Below are positions 51,015 to 59,450 of a DNA stretch of 64,000 nt, in pieces (within the stretch, counting starts at the first letter, position 1; each line of letters begins with the position of its first letter). The position numbers and the translations under genes are program-made. The notes below the pieces were generated by a model. It had not been told where the DNA came from. It saw only the letters and a list, made by a program, of their open reading frames with translations, and did no database searches. Source of the stretch: Collinsella aerofaciens (GTDB lineage: Bacteria > Actinomycetota > Coriobacteriia > Coriobacteriales > Coriobacteriaceae); the NCBI RefSeq assembly GCF_020181355.1, contig NZ_CP084004.1, positions 310,001 through 374,000 of the forward strand, read 5' to 3'.

Positions 51015-52040
51015 CTACTCGCAGAGCAGCTTAGCGATCTGGACGGCGTTGGTTGCCGCGCCCTTACGGATTTGGTCACCGCAGCACCAGAAGGTAATGC
51101 CACGCGCGGCCTCCGGGTTCGAGATGTCGCGGCGCACGCGGCCGACCCAAATCAGGTCCTGGTCGGAGGTGTCCATCGGCATGGGGAAGCGGTCGTGTGC
51201 ATCCTCGGCAGCCATATCGTCAACCAGCTTGACGCCGGGAGCGGCAGCCAGCGCAGCACGAGCCTCCTCGACCGTAATATCGCGCTCAAACTCGAGCGTA
51301 ATGCTCTCGGAGTGCGAACGCAGCACGGGCACGCGCACGCAGGTGCAGTTCACGCGCAACTCGGGCAGGTGCATGATCTTACGGCCCTCGTTCTGCAGCT
51401 TCATCTCCTCGGAGGTAAAGCCTTCCTCCTTGACGCCGCCGATCTGCGGAATCAGGTTGCTCGCCAGCTGGGCGGCAAACGCGCGCGGCTCGGGAATCTC
51501 CTCGCCGCGGCCCAGGGCGGCCAGCTGAGCCTCGAGCTCGGCCATACCGGGAGCGCCGGCACCCGAAGCCGCCTGATACGTCGAGACGATCATGCGCTTC
51601 ACACCGGCGAGCTGATGCAGCGGCCACGTGGGAACCAGGCCGATGATGGTCGCGCAGTTGGGGTTGGCGATAAGGCCGTGATGCCACTTGATATCGTCGG
51701 CATTGATCTCGGGCACGACCAGCGGCACCTCGGGGTCCATGCGGAAGGCATGGCTGTTATCGACCACGACGGCACCGCGCTTGACGGCCTCGGGCAGCAG
51801 CTCCTTGGCGATGTCGTCGCCGGCGGCGCCAAGCACAATATCGCAGCCCTCAAAGGCCTCGGGGCAAGCCTCTTCGATCACAATCTGCTCGCCGCGGAAC
51901 TCAACGGTCTTGCCCGCGGAGCGTGCACTTGCCAGCAGTTTGAGCTTACCGACCGGAAACTCCTGCTCGTTGAGGCACTCGAGCATCTGGGTGCCCACGG
52001 CTCCCGTCGCGCCCAAAATAGCAACCGTGTACTGTTTCAT
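51015..52040 (-). CDS. asd: Aspartate-semialdehyde dehydrogenase
   Basis: 341-aa enzyme reducing aspartyl phosphate to aspartate semialdehyde, the branch point to lysine, threonine and methionine. The N-terminal NADP motif is ILGATGAVGTQML, catalytic Cys is in NPNCATI, and the substrate/His region is VPVLRSHSES. The ATG at 52040 has AAAGGGGGAAGC; longer in-frame starts lack a site. It lies downstream of lysC on the same strand, with hairpins between. Confidence 0.94.
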   Translation of the reverse strand: MKQYTVAILGATGAVGTQMLECLNEQEFPVGKLKLLASARSAGKTVEFRGEQIVIEEACPEAFEGCDIVLGAAGDDIAKELLPEAVKRGAVVVDNSHAFRMDPEVPLVVPEINADDIKWHHGLIANPNCATIIGLVPTWPLHQLAGVKRMIVSTYQAASGAGAPGMAELEAQLAALGRGEEIPEPRAFAAQLASNLIPQIGGVKEEGFTSEEMKLQNEGRKIMHLPELRVNCTCVRVPVLRSHSESITLEFERDITVEEARAALAAAPGVKLVDDMAAEDAHDRFPMPMDTSDQDLIWVGRVRRDISNPEAARGITFWCCGDQIRKGAATNAVQIAKLLCE

Positions 52041-52114
52041 GCTTCCCCCTTTAAAGGTTGTGGCTATCGCCCGCACGCCAAGCAGGCCGATTATTGTTGC
52101 CAGTGTATACAAGA

Positions 52115-52141
52115 ACGGGGCGGGCACGAAACCCGCCCCGT
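52115..52141 (-). terminator. Strong hairpin between lysC and asd
   Basis: ACGGGGCGGG and its complement (10 bp, GC-rich) with a 7-nt loop; followed on the minus strand by TTCTTG. It may reduce read-through from lysC to asd. Confidence 0.5.
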
Positions 52142-52172
52142 CGAAACGAAACCGAAACGAAACGCCCCGCCG

Positions 52173-52202
52173 TAGATTTTTGAGGCGAGTCCCAAAAATC
52201 TA
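52173..52202 (-). terminator. Hairpin just after lysC
   Basis: TAGATTTTTG and CAAAAATCTA (10 bp perfect) flank AGGCGAGTCC, 12 bp after the lysC stop. The loop has GGGACTC in the minus sense, like other hairpins in this window. Confidence 0.5.
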
Positions 52203-52214
52203 GCGAGATAGCAG

Positions 52215-53603
52215 CTACTTGTGGAGCGCAGCCAGAGCAGGATCGACCGGCGCGGAAGCCTCCAGGTCGGAGACCTTCACAATGCCGTTCTCATCGGAGA
52301 AGGCACGGTAAATGGTCCGAATCGCCAGATCGAAGTCCTTCTCCTCCACGCCAATGATGATGTTGATCTCGTCGCAGCTCTGCGAAATCATGCGCACGCT
52401 CACGCCGGCCTGGCCAAGCATGCCAAACAGATGGCCCGAGATACCTGCGCGGCCACGCAGGTTACGGCCGACGGTCGCGATGAGCGCCAGGCCCTCGACA
52501 ACCTCGATCTCGAGCGGCTCGACCTCCTGCTGAATGTCGCCCACAAGCGAGTACAGCGAGTCGTGCACGTCCTGCTCCTGCACCACGGCGCCAAAGCGGT
52601 CGACACCGGTGGGCATGTGCTCGACGGAAACGTCATAGCGCTCGAAGACCGAAAGCGCGCGGCGCATAAAGCCAACACGGGGCTTGGTGCGGTCGCGGGC
52701 AACGTTGATGGCGACAAAGCCGCGCTTGCCGGTCACGCCGGTAATGATGGGCTCTGCCTCACCCTCATCAGCCGTCTCGCTAATGATGGTGCCGGGGTCC
52801 TGCGGCGCATTGGTGTTCTTGATGACCAGCGGAATACCCGCCTCGCGCACGGGGAACACGGCCTCCTCGTGCAGGACGCTTGCACCCATGTACGAAAGTT
52901 CGCGCAGCTCCTCGTAGGTAACGCGCGCAATGGGCTGAGCCTCGGGAACAATACGAGGATCGGCAGAATAGAAGCCCGAGACGTCGGTCCAGTTCTCGTA
53001 CAAGTCGGCGCCCAGGCACTTGGCCAGGATCGAGCCGGAAATATCGCCGCCGCCACGGTCGAGCAGCTTGATCTGGCCCTCACGCGTCGCGCCGTAGAAA
53101 CCGGGCATAACAAAGCCGCCCTGCTGGCCGTACTCCTGCACCAGCTCGGAGGTGCGATTCATGCTGAGCGTACCGTCATGATGGAACGCCACAACCGTCG
53201 CGGCGTCCAGGAACGGCAGGCCCAGGTACTCCGCCATCAGGCGAGCGGTGAAGTACTCGCCACGGCTCACGAGCTCCTCGGTAGAGTAGCCGCCCGAGCG
53301 GGCGCGCTCGGCAAAGGCCGCGAACTCCTCGCGGATGGGATAGGTGAGCTCCAGCTCGTCAGCGATATCAAAATAGCGCTGGCCAATGTCCTCGAGCAGC
53401 TCCTCACACGACACGTGATACTTAACGTGCGCGTTAACCAGGTAGAGCAGGTCGGTCACCTTGGTGTCGCCCTTAAAGCGGCGGCCGCAGGCGGAAACCA
53501 CCACAAAACGGCGGGCAGGGTCGGCATCGACGATGGCCTTGATCTTCTTGAAGTGTTCGGCGTCGGCGACCGACGAGCCGCCAAACTTGGCAATCTTAAT
53601 CAT
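52215..53603 (-). CDS. lysC: Aspartate kinase
   Basis: 462-aa kinase catalysing the first step of the aspartate family. Motifs: IAKFGGSSVAD (substrate/ATP loop), GRRFKGDTKVTDLLY, ELVSRGEYFTARLMAEYLG, LDRGGGDISGSILAKCLGADLYENWTDVSGFYSADPR and two C-terminal ACT-like domains (about 310-450; VGRNLRGRAGISGHLFGMLGQAGVSVRMISQ), which usually bind feedback inhibitors lysine or threonine. GAAAGG lies before the ATG. It is divergent from thrC, so their promoters share about 100 bp. Confidence 0.94.
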   Translation of the reverse strand: MIKIAKFGGSSVADAEHFKKIKAIVDADPARRFVVVSACGRRFKGDTKVTDLLYLVNAHVKYHVSCEELLEDIGQRYFDIADELELTYPIREEFAAFAERARSGGYSTEELVSRGEYFTARLMAEYLGLPFLDAATVVAFHHDGTLSMNRTSELVQEYGQQGGFVMPGFYGATREGQIKLLDRGGGDISGSILAKCLGADLYENWTDVSGFYSADPRIVPEAQPIARVTYEELRELSYMGASVLHEEAVFPVREAGIPLVIKNTNAPQDPGTIISETADEGEAEPIITGVTGKRGFVAINVARDRTKPRVGFMRRALSVFERYDVSVEHMPTGVDRFGAVVQEQDVHDSLYSLVGDIQQEVEPLEIEVVEGLALIATVGRNLRGRAGISGHLFGMLGQAGVSVRMISQSCDEINIIIGVEEKDFDLAIRTIYRAFSDENGIVKVSDLEASAPVDPALAALHK

Positions 53604-53706
53604 GGGCTTGAGGTTACCTTTCTAAAAGCCTCTGCAAACCTGTTTTGCGCGCTCTGATACCATGGTTTCACCGATTGGGACCAAGGCATCCGAGGAGCAG
53701 TGTTAT

Positions 53707-55224
53707 ATGGGAACTTATCATAGTACACGAGGACGCACTTTATCGTGCTCAAGTAAGGTGGCAATCCGCACCGGCATCGCTCCCGACGGGGGTCTGTTTG
53801 TCTCGGACGAGCTCGGCACCCAGCAGGTCGATATCAGCTCGCTTGCAGATAAATCGTACTTTGAAATCGCTCAAGATGTGTTGGGAATGTTACTGAATGA
53901 TTACACGACCGAAGAAATTTCGGCGTGTGTCGACGAGGCATACCGCGGCACGTTCGCGAGTGAAGAGGTTACGCCGCTCGTCAAACTCGACGCTGCGCCG
54001 GGCGCTGACGCCCCTCAGACCTATGTGATGGAGCTCTTTGGCGGCCCCACGAGCGCCTTTAAGGACGTCGCCCTGCAGATGCTCCCCCGCTTGATGGCCC
54101 GCACTTCCGCCAAGGACGGCGGCGCCGAGCGCATCATGATCGTCACCGCCACGTCGGGCGACACCGGCAAGGCCGCACTTGCCGGTTTTGCCGACGCCCC
54201 GGGCACGGGCATCACCGTCTTTTATCCCGAGGGCAAGGTCAGCCGCGTGCAGAATCTGCAGATGTCCACGCAGGAGGGCGGCAACGTCGCCGTCTGCGGC
54301 ATCCGCGGCAACTTCGACGACGCCCAGAGCGCCGTCAAGCGCATCTTTGCCGATAAGGAGCTGGCCGAGCGCCTTGAAGCCGCCGGCACGGTGCTTTCGA
54401 GCGCCAACTCCATCAACGTCGGGCGCCTGGTGCCGCAGGTCGTCTACTACTTTGCCGCCTATGCGCAGCTGCTGCGCGCCGGTGCCATCGAGGCCGGCAA
54501 TGCCGTGGAGTTCTGCGTGCCGACCGGCAACTTTGGCGATATCCTGGCCGGCTACTACGCCAAGCGCATGGGTCTGCCCGTTGCCAAGCTCATCGTCGCG
54601 AGCGACAAGAACAACGTTCTGGCTGACTTCCTGACCACCGGCGTCTACGACCGCAACCGTCCGTTCTTCACGACCATCTCGCCGTCGATGGACATCCTCA
54701 TCAGCTCCAACCTGGAGCGCATGCTGTACTTCCTGTCCGGTGGCGACTGCGAGCTCGTTGCCGGCCTTATGGAGCAGCTGGCACAGACTGGTCGCTATGA
54801 GGTTCCCGCCGACCTGCTGGCAAAGATTCAGAGCGTGTTTGGCTGCGGCTGGGCCAGCGAGGACGAGGTCCGCGCCGCCATCAAGAGCTGCTGGGACGCC
54901 AACGGCTACGTGATCGACCCGCACACCGCCTGTGGCTATCACGTCTTTGAGCAGGTCGCCCCCGCCGAGGGCGCTAAGGCCCGCGTGCTGCTTTCGACCG
55001 CCAGCCCCTACAAGTTCCCACGCGCCTGCTGCGACGCCCTGGGCCTCGACGTTCCCGAGGATGATTTTGAGGCCATGCGTGTACTCGAGCAGGCCACCAA
55101 CACGGTCGCCCCGACCCAGCTCGCCGAGCTCGAGTCCAAACCCGTCCGCTTCGAAGACGTCTGCGACGTAGCCGACATGGCCAACTACGTAGAGTCTGCA
55201 GCAAAAAAGATGGCTACCAACTAA
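53707..55224 (+). CDS. thrC: Threonine synthase
   Basis: 505-aa PLP enzyme converting O-phosphohomoserine to threonine. N-terminal YHSTRGRTLSCS, the PLP lysine in FGGPTSAFKDVALQML, and TATSGDTGKAALAGFAD are typical of the long (E. coli/yeast-like) class. The ATG at 53707 follows GAGGAGCAGTG by 9 nt; an in-frame ATG at 53662 lacks a site. An intrinsic terminator and a structured repeat separate it from thrB. Confidence 0.94.
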   Translation: MGTYHSTRGRTLSCSSKVAIRTGIAPDGGLFVSDELGTQQVDISSLADKSYFEIAQDVLGMLLNDYTTEEISACVDEAYRGTFASEEVTPLVKLDAAPGADAPQTYVMELFGGPTSAFKDVALQMLPRLMARTSAKDGGAERIMIVTATSGDTGKAALAGFADAPGTGITVFYPEGKVSRVQNLQMSTQEGGNVAVCGIRGNFDDAQSAVKRIFADKELAERLEAAGTVLSSANSINVGRLVPQVVYYFAAYAQLLRAGAIEAGNAVEFCVPTGNFGDILAGYYAKRMGLPVAKLIVASDKNNVLADFLTTGVYDRNRPFFTTISPSMDILISSNLERMLYFLSGGDCELVAGLMEQLAQTGRYEVPADLLAKIQSVFGCGWASEDEVRAAIKSCWDANGYVIDPHTACGYHVFEQVAPAEGAKARVLLSTASPYKFPRACCDALGLDVPEDDFEAMRVLEQATNTVAPTQLAELESKPVRFEDVCDVADMANYVESAAKKMATN

Positions 55225-55235
55225 ACCCCATATAA

Positions 55236-55266
55236 GGCGCCGGCGAAAGCCGGCGCACCTTCTTTT
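55236..55266 (+). terminator. Intrinsic terminator of thrC
   Basis: GGCGCCGGC-GAAA-GCCGGCGC stem-loop (GNRA loop), followed by ACCTTCTTTT. Confidence 0.85.
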
Positions 55267-55302
55267 ATCAGATACCTACCGGGATGATGACGAACGTGCA
55301 TA

Positions 55303-55414
55303 GCGTGCCTGGCTGTTTAGTTCGTCGCGAGTTCCGCACGCAAAGGAAAGCACTTAATGTGCTTTCCGTCTTGCGCAGGACTGCCCGAGCAGCGAACTAA
55401 ACAGCCAGGCACGC
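55303..55414. repeat. Structured element between thrC and thrB, probable member 4
   Basis: 22-bp perfect outer stem GCGTGCCTGGCTGTTTAGTT+CG (55303-55324 with 55393-55414), inner stem GGAAAGCAC/GTGCTTTCC closed by an outer CGCAA/TTGCG. On the minus strand the internal loops read GGGCAGTCCTG and TGCGGAACTCG, resembling the GTCCTCG and CTGCGGA motifs of the other members. It ends 4 bp before the thrB ribosome site, so it lies in the thrB leader. Confidence 0.65.
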
Positions 55415-55427
55415 CAGGAGGACTCAC

Positions 55428-56309
55428 ATGATCAAGATCACCGTCCCAGCAACAAGCGCCAACTTGGGCATTGGCTACGATACCCTCGGCATGGCCGTCA
55501 GCCTCTACTCGCACTTTACCTTTGAGCGCGCCGACAAGCTCACCATCACGGGCTGCCCCGAAGAGTTCCAAAACGAGAATAACCTGGTCTATGTAAGCTT
55601 TGTCGATGCTCTGGCCGCCTGGGGCGAGCCGGCTTTTCCCGTTGCCATCGACATCCAGACCGACGTGCCCGTCGCCCGCGGCCTGGGCTCCAGCTCCACC
55701 TGCGTCGTCGCCGGCATTATGGCCGCCGCCGCACTGACAGGCCACACCGTCGACCGCGCCGAGCTGGTTCGCATCGCCACCGAGGTCGAGGGCCATCCCG
55801 ATAACGTCGCCCCCGCTATCCTGGGCGGCGCCGTCTGCTCCTTTACGCCGACCGATTCGCTCCCCCAGTGCCTGCGCTACGAGGTGAGCGATCGCCTGCG
55901 TTTTATTACCGTGATTCCGCCCTACGAGGTACACACGAGCGAGGCGCGCAAGGTCGTGCCGCAGGAGATTCCGCTCTCCACCGCCGTGTGGCAGATGGGC
56001 CGCATCGCCGGTATGACGCGCGGCTTGGAGACCGGTGACCTCAACCTGATTGCCGCCGCCAATGACGACCGCATTCAGGAGCCCTATCGTCGCCGCCTGA
56101 TTCCCGACTACAACGCCGTGCGCAACACCTGCCTTAACGGCGGCGCTAAGACCATCTGGATTAGCGGCTCGGGCTCGACCCTCATGGCTGTGACCGACGA
56201 CACCATCGTGGCAAAGTTCCTGCAGGTCAAGCTGCGCGAGCAGTTCCCTAAGTGTGATACGCATATTCTGACGTGCGACACGGAAGGCGCTCAAATCGAG
56301 TACCTGTAG
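55428..56309 (+). CDS. thrB: Homoserine kinase
   Basis: 293-aa GHMP-family kinase phosphorylating homoserine. Motifs: VPATSANLGIGYDTLGMA (motif 1), VARGLGSSSTCVVAG (ATP loop), ATEVEGHPDNVAPAILGG and WISGSGSTLMAV. Together with thrC it makes threonine from homoserine; homoserine dehydrogenase is not in the window. AGGAGG precedes the ATG. The structured element of 56306-56486 starts on its stop codon. Confidence 0.94.
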   Translation: MIKITVPATSANLGIGYDTLGMAVSLYSHFTFERADKLTITGCPEEFQNENNLVYVSFVDALAAWGEPAFPVAIDIQTDVPVARGLGSSSTCVVAGIMAAAALTGHTVDRAELVRIATEVEGHPDNVAPAILGGAVCSFTPTDSLPQCLRYEVSDRLRFITVIPPYEVHTSEARKVVPQEIPLSTAVWQMGRIAGMTRGLETGDLNLIAAANDDRIQEPYRRRLIPDYNAVRNTCLNGGAKTIWISGSGSTLMAVTDDTIVAKFLQVKLREQFPKCDTHILTCDTEGAQIEYL

Positions 56310-56486
56310 ACATCGCCGATCGGTCTGTCCGGGCCACCCAGGGGCATCCCCTTAAAAACGTCCTCGCACTTGAGGCCCACTTATCCTGCTCCTTCGGAGC
56401 TGCGGATAAGCGGGCCTCGTGCTGCGGAATGTTTTTAAGGGGATGCCCCTGGGTGGCCCTATGGCAACGTAGCTAGCGATGTCTAC
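56306..56486 (+). repeat. Structured 3' element, member 3 (downstream of thrB)
   Basis: Outermost 11-bp stem GTAGACATCGC (including the thrB TAG) with 56476-56486. Main 29-bp perfect stem 56331-56359 with 56431-56459. Internal loop GTCCTCGCACT / GTGCTGCGGAAT. 15-bp inner stem GAGGCCCACTTATCC (one mismatch) and apex TGCTCCTTCGGAGCTGC. Apex and loop sequences are nearly those of the asd element; stems are unrelated. Confidence 0.82.
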
Positions 56487-56567
56487 AGGGACCCACGCTT
56501 TGAAGGGGCGCCAGGCTGAAATCATGGCCTTTTATTGATAGGGGCTCTTGCTAGGCTGGGGCACTTA

Positions 56568-57158
56568 TTAGAGGCAGGCTTCGGCGATGCGGCGCTTGAG
56601 TTCGTCGATGCCGGTACCGGTCTGGGAGCTTGTGATGATCACGTTCTCGGCCGGAACGTTGAGCTGCTTTTTGATGGCTGCTGCCTGGCGGGCCTGCTGG
56701 GTGCGGCTGAGCTTGTCGGCCTTGGTGAGGCAGACGATAAAGTTGAACTCGTTGCCCTGCAGGTAGTCGATCATGTCATGGTCGAGCTTGCTCGGGTCGT
56801 GACGAATATCCACCAGCGACACGACCAGGTTAAAGCTGCGCTCCGAGTCGAAGAAGTCGCCGATAAGTTCTGCCCAGCGGTCACGCTCGGCCTTGGAACG
56901 ACGGGCGAAACCATAACCCGGCAGGTCGACGAAGTGCACGTCGTCGGCCTCGAAGAAGTTGATGTTGCTCGTCTTGCCCGGCGTGCTCGAAACCTTGACG
57001 AGGTTCTTGCGGCCAAAAAGCTTGTTCATGATCGACGACTTGCCCACGTTGGAGCGGCCGACGAAGCTCACCTCGGGGCAGGTGGACTCGGGAATCTGCG
57101 AAACCTTGCCATAGCTGGCAACGAACTTGGCAAGCTGGTAGTTAATGGAATCGGCCAT
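56568..57158 (-). CDS. engB: Ribosome-biogenesis GTP-binding protein
   Basis: 196-aa EngB/YsxC-type GTPase needed for assembly of the large ribosomal subunit. G1 is GRSNVGKSS, G2 Thr lies in SSTPGKTSNINFF, G3 is VDLPGYGFA, G4 is TKADKL and G5 ITSSQTGTG. The ATG at 57158 has AAGGAGTG; the longer in-frame ATG has none. It follows mtnN by 38 bp on the same strand and is probably co-transcribed. Confidence 0.95.
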   Translation of the reverse strand: MADSINYQLAKFVASYGKVSQIPESTCPEVSFVGRSNVGKSSIMNKLFGRKNLVKVSSTPGKTSNINFFEADDVHFVDLPGYGFARRSKAERDRWAELIGDFFDSERSFNLVVSLVDIRHDPSKLDHDMIDYLQGNEFNFIVCLTKADKLSRTQQARQAAAIKKQLNVPAENVIITSSQTGTGIDELKRRIAEACL

Positions 57159-57196
57159 GGACACTCCTTGGTCGTAGGTTCTTACAAAAGAGCGCG

Positions 57197-57937
57197 CTAA
57201 TAGATAGCAGCGATACGGCGAACGATATCGAGCGTAATGCCACTCGCGGTACGGGCATACTCGAACAGGTCGAACTCGCGGTCGCAAATCGCATCGTACG
57301 CCTCGTCACAATTATCGCTGATAGCGCGCAGCACCAGGCAATCGACACCATTTTTAGTTGCGACATGAGCAATTGCCGCGCCCTCCATGCCGACACAATC
57401 GGCGTGCGTCGCCTCGATAGCGTCGTTGCGCATGGCGGCGCCCGTCACAAAACGGTTGCCCGTGGCAATCGTGCCGACCAGGAACTGCTTTGCGCCCTCG
57501 TTCGAGGCGGCCGCATTTGTCGAAGCATCAACAAACCCATGCTCAGCAAGTACATCGGCAGCGATATCGACCAGCGCAGACGTCGAGCCAAACTCCTCGA
57601 GCCCCGGTGCAGACTCGGCGATAAGCGCGGTATCGGTATCCAGATAGCGCAGGCACTTGCCAATGACGATATCGTCAATATGGAGCTTGGGATTCAGGCC
57701 ACCTGCGATACCCGAAAGCACAACTGCCTGTGGAGCATACTTGCTAATGAGGTGCTGCGTCGCAGCAGCGGCGTTCACCGTGCCCATGCCCGCCGTTGTG
57801 GCGACAAGCGTCAGGCCGTCGAACTCACCGCTCACAACGGTCAAGCCTGCCTCCTGTGCCTCGCAAACGTCGCTCAGCTCTTCCTTAATCTGCATGATCT
57901 CTTTTTCGAGTGCACCGATAATCGCGATGGTAGCCAT
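57197..57937 (-). CDS. mtnN: 5'-methylthioadenosine/S-adenosylhomocysteine nucleosidase
   Basis: 246-aa nucleosidase that splits MTA and SAH to adenine and thioribose derivatives. Motifs: IIGALEKEIMQI, TTAGMGTVNAAAATQHLI, SGIAGGLNP, VGMEGAAIAHVA, and the catalytic Asp in LRAISDNCDE. The ATG at 57937 follows GGGGAATGGC; a TTG at 57949 would add four residues. Upstream of engB in a probable operon. Confidence 0.94.
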   Translation of the reverse strand: MATIAIIGALEKEIMQIKEELSDVCEAQEAGLTVVSGEFDGLTLVATTAGMGTVNAAAATQHLISKYAPQAVVLSGIAGGLNPKLHIDDIVIGKCLRYLDTDTALIAESAPGLEEFGSTSALVDIAADVLAEHGFVDASTNAAASNEGAKQFLVGTIATGNRFVTGAAMRNDAIEATHADCVGMEGAAIAHVATKNGVDCLVLRAISDNCDEAYDAICDREFDLFEYARTASGITLDIVRRIAAIY

Positions 57938-58015
57938 GCCATTCCCCAAACCTATACGAAATTCTCAACCACGGTATGGTACCAGCATTTTGTTTGACCT
58001 CGTCAAACGAACACG

Positions 58016-59134
58016 CTAGGCCAGCACAGCTCGCGTATCAAACAGAGCCTTTGCAATCGCAGCCGTAACCTCGCTCGAGCGATCGCTCCACGGCATCGAT
58101 GTCATGATGCTCATGACATAGGTACGGCCATCGATGTCGATAAGGCCCGCATCGCATGTCGAATAGCAACCATCCTCGCTAATCCAGCCTGCCTTGTTGC
58201 GCACCAAGGCTTGGTCGTCCGCAATGCCGTCACGAATAAACGATCTGGCCGTAGAGGCCAGAAGGCCCGACAGCCATTGTGACGTCTCGGTATCATGGCT
58301 CAGATACTCGCTCATCTCGCGCCACAACTTGGCCGAGGTGCGCGGGCAATAAGTGGGAAAATCACTCATCGGATCGAGTGCGGTATCGTAATCGACGCCA
58401 AGACCGACAATCCAATCCTCGTAACCGACACGGTCAAACGCCGCACGCAACGCGATAAACGAATCGTTGTCCGAATTAACGACCGCGGCCTCGATCAGGT
58501 CGCGCACCGTCTGCCAGCCCATGTTGTAGCCGCCATAGGTGCCAAGGGAATCATCGAGCGACACTTGCCCTGTCTCGACCAGAGACTCGCAGATGTACAA
58601 CGCATAGAGTGCCTTGTAGCTACTCGCACCGTAAACCTCGACATCGGCGTTATACGTCACGCCCTTGCCACTTGACAGGTCGTAGAACACCACGCCCACA
58701 TCGCCCAATTCCTTGGCCTGATCAAGGGCATCTTGGAGCGCGGCGAGGCTCTCATCCTCCAGGGCGGGGATCTGGTCATCAACCAGTGAGAAGGTCTGCA
58801 CGGTATCGCCTGAGGGAATATCGTTAAAGTCCGCCTTCAAAAGCCTCGTCTTGAGGCTCGCTGTCGACAGGGTTTGGCTTGCGGTGGCTTTAGATTCAGA
58901 GACCTTTTTGTTTTGCGTCTGTACCGTTGACGCATCTGAGTGTGCCATTCGCTCCGACGCGTAGGTTTTGGCGGTAATTCCGAGGATAATAATCGCCAAC
59001 GTTAGCATCCCAATGGCGGCAATCTTCGTCACGCGGACGCGAGCGTCGGCAAGGCCACGCGAAGATGTGCCCTTCGTCTCATATCTGCTGCTATGCTGCG
59101 GCATATACTCGTCCCGCGATGCGTTATTTCGCAC
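58016..59134 (-). CDS. Beta-lactamase-fold serine hydrolase, membrane-anchored
   Basis: 372-aa protein with a basic N-terminus, one membrane helix (about 38-56), a Ser/Thr/Lys-rich linker and a class A beta-lactamase-like domain. Active-site elements are SSYK (Ser171, Lys174), NSDND, and NKAG instead of the usual KTG/KSG. The Ala in the third motif suggests a peptidase-like or atypical enzyme, not a true penicillinase. The GTG at 59134 has AGGAGACCAC. It stands alone upstream of mtnN. Confidence 0.85.
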   Translation of the reverse strand: MRNNASRDEYMPQHSSRYETKGTSSRGLADARVRVTKIAAIGMLTLAIIILGITAKTYASERMAHSDASTVQTQNKKVSESKATASQTLSTASLKTRLLKADFNDIPSGDTVQTFSLVDDQIPALEDESLAALQDALDQAKELGDVGVVFYDLSSGKGVTYNADVEVYGASSYKALYALYICESLVETGQVSLDDSLGTYGGYNMGWQTVRDLIEAAVVNSDNDSFIALRAAFDRVGYEDWIVGLGVDYDTALDPMSDFPTYCPRTSAKLWREMSEYLSHDTETSQWLSGLLASTARSFIRDGIADDQALVRNKAGWISEDGCYSTCDAGLIDIDGRTYVMSIMTSMPWSDRSSEVTAAIAKALFDTRAVLA

Positions 59135-59292
59135 GTGGTCTCCTGACTGCTACCGTTCATATACGAGCAGCATAATACCGAGCAGGCATTTCTTTCCAAA
59201 GATATTCAGCGGCGTTTAAGGCGTCTTTAAAGAAACCACAAGCGTATTTATCCAAATGGCGCGATTCTGTTGCGCATCTCCGCCCAAAACGC

Positions 59293-59359
59293 AGTTGCGG
59301 TGGAATAGTTCCTATTTGGGCGGCATAAGCCGAAAAACAAGAACTATTCCACCGCAACT
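59293..59359. repeat. 67-bp palindrome (AGTTGCGGTG family)
   Basis: 19-bp perfect arms AGTTGCGGTGGAATAGTTC and complement (59293-59311, 59341-59359) enclose an inner CGGC-ATAA-GCCG stem. The total length equals that of 36517-36583, and arms differ at two positions only. Confidence 0.8.
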
Positions 59360-59390
59360 TGACGGAGCTCTTTGGCAATCAACTTGGTGC

Positions 59391-59434
59391 CCAGGGGCAC
59401 TCATTTAAGTCTGTCCCCAATGAGTGCCTTTGGG
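59391..59434. repeat. Small hairpin element, GGCACTCATT stem with CTGTCCCC loop
   Basis: GGCACTCATT and AATGAGTGCC (10 bp perfect) flank TAAGTCTGTCCCC. It shares the CTGTCCC loop with other small hairpins. It lies 17 bp from the pflA stop. Together with the unit at 59293 it fills the 316-bp gap 59135-59450. Confidence 0.65.
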
Positions 59435-59450
59435 GAGCGAAAATGGCTCG

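Noticed and set aside
53604-53706. Lysine riboswitch or T-box between lysC and thrC
   Set aside because: The gap of about 100 bp is too short and shows none of the conserved elements.
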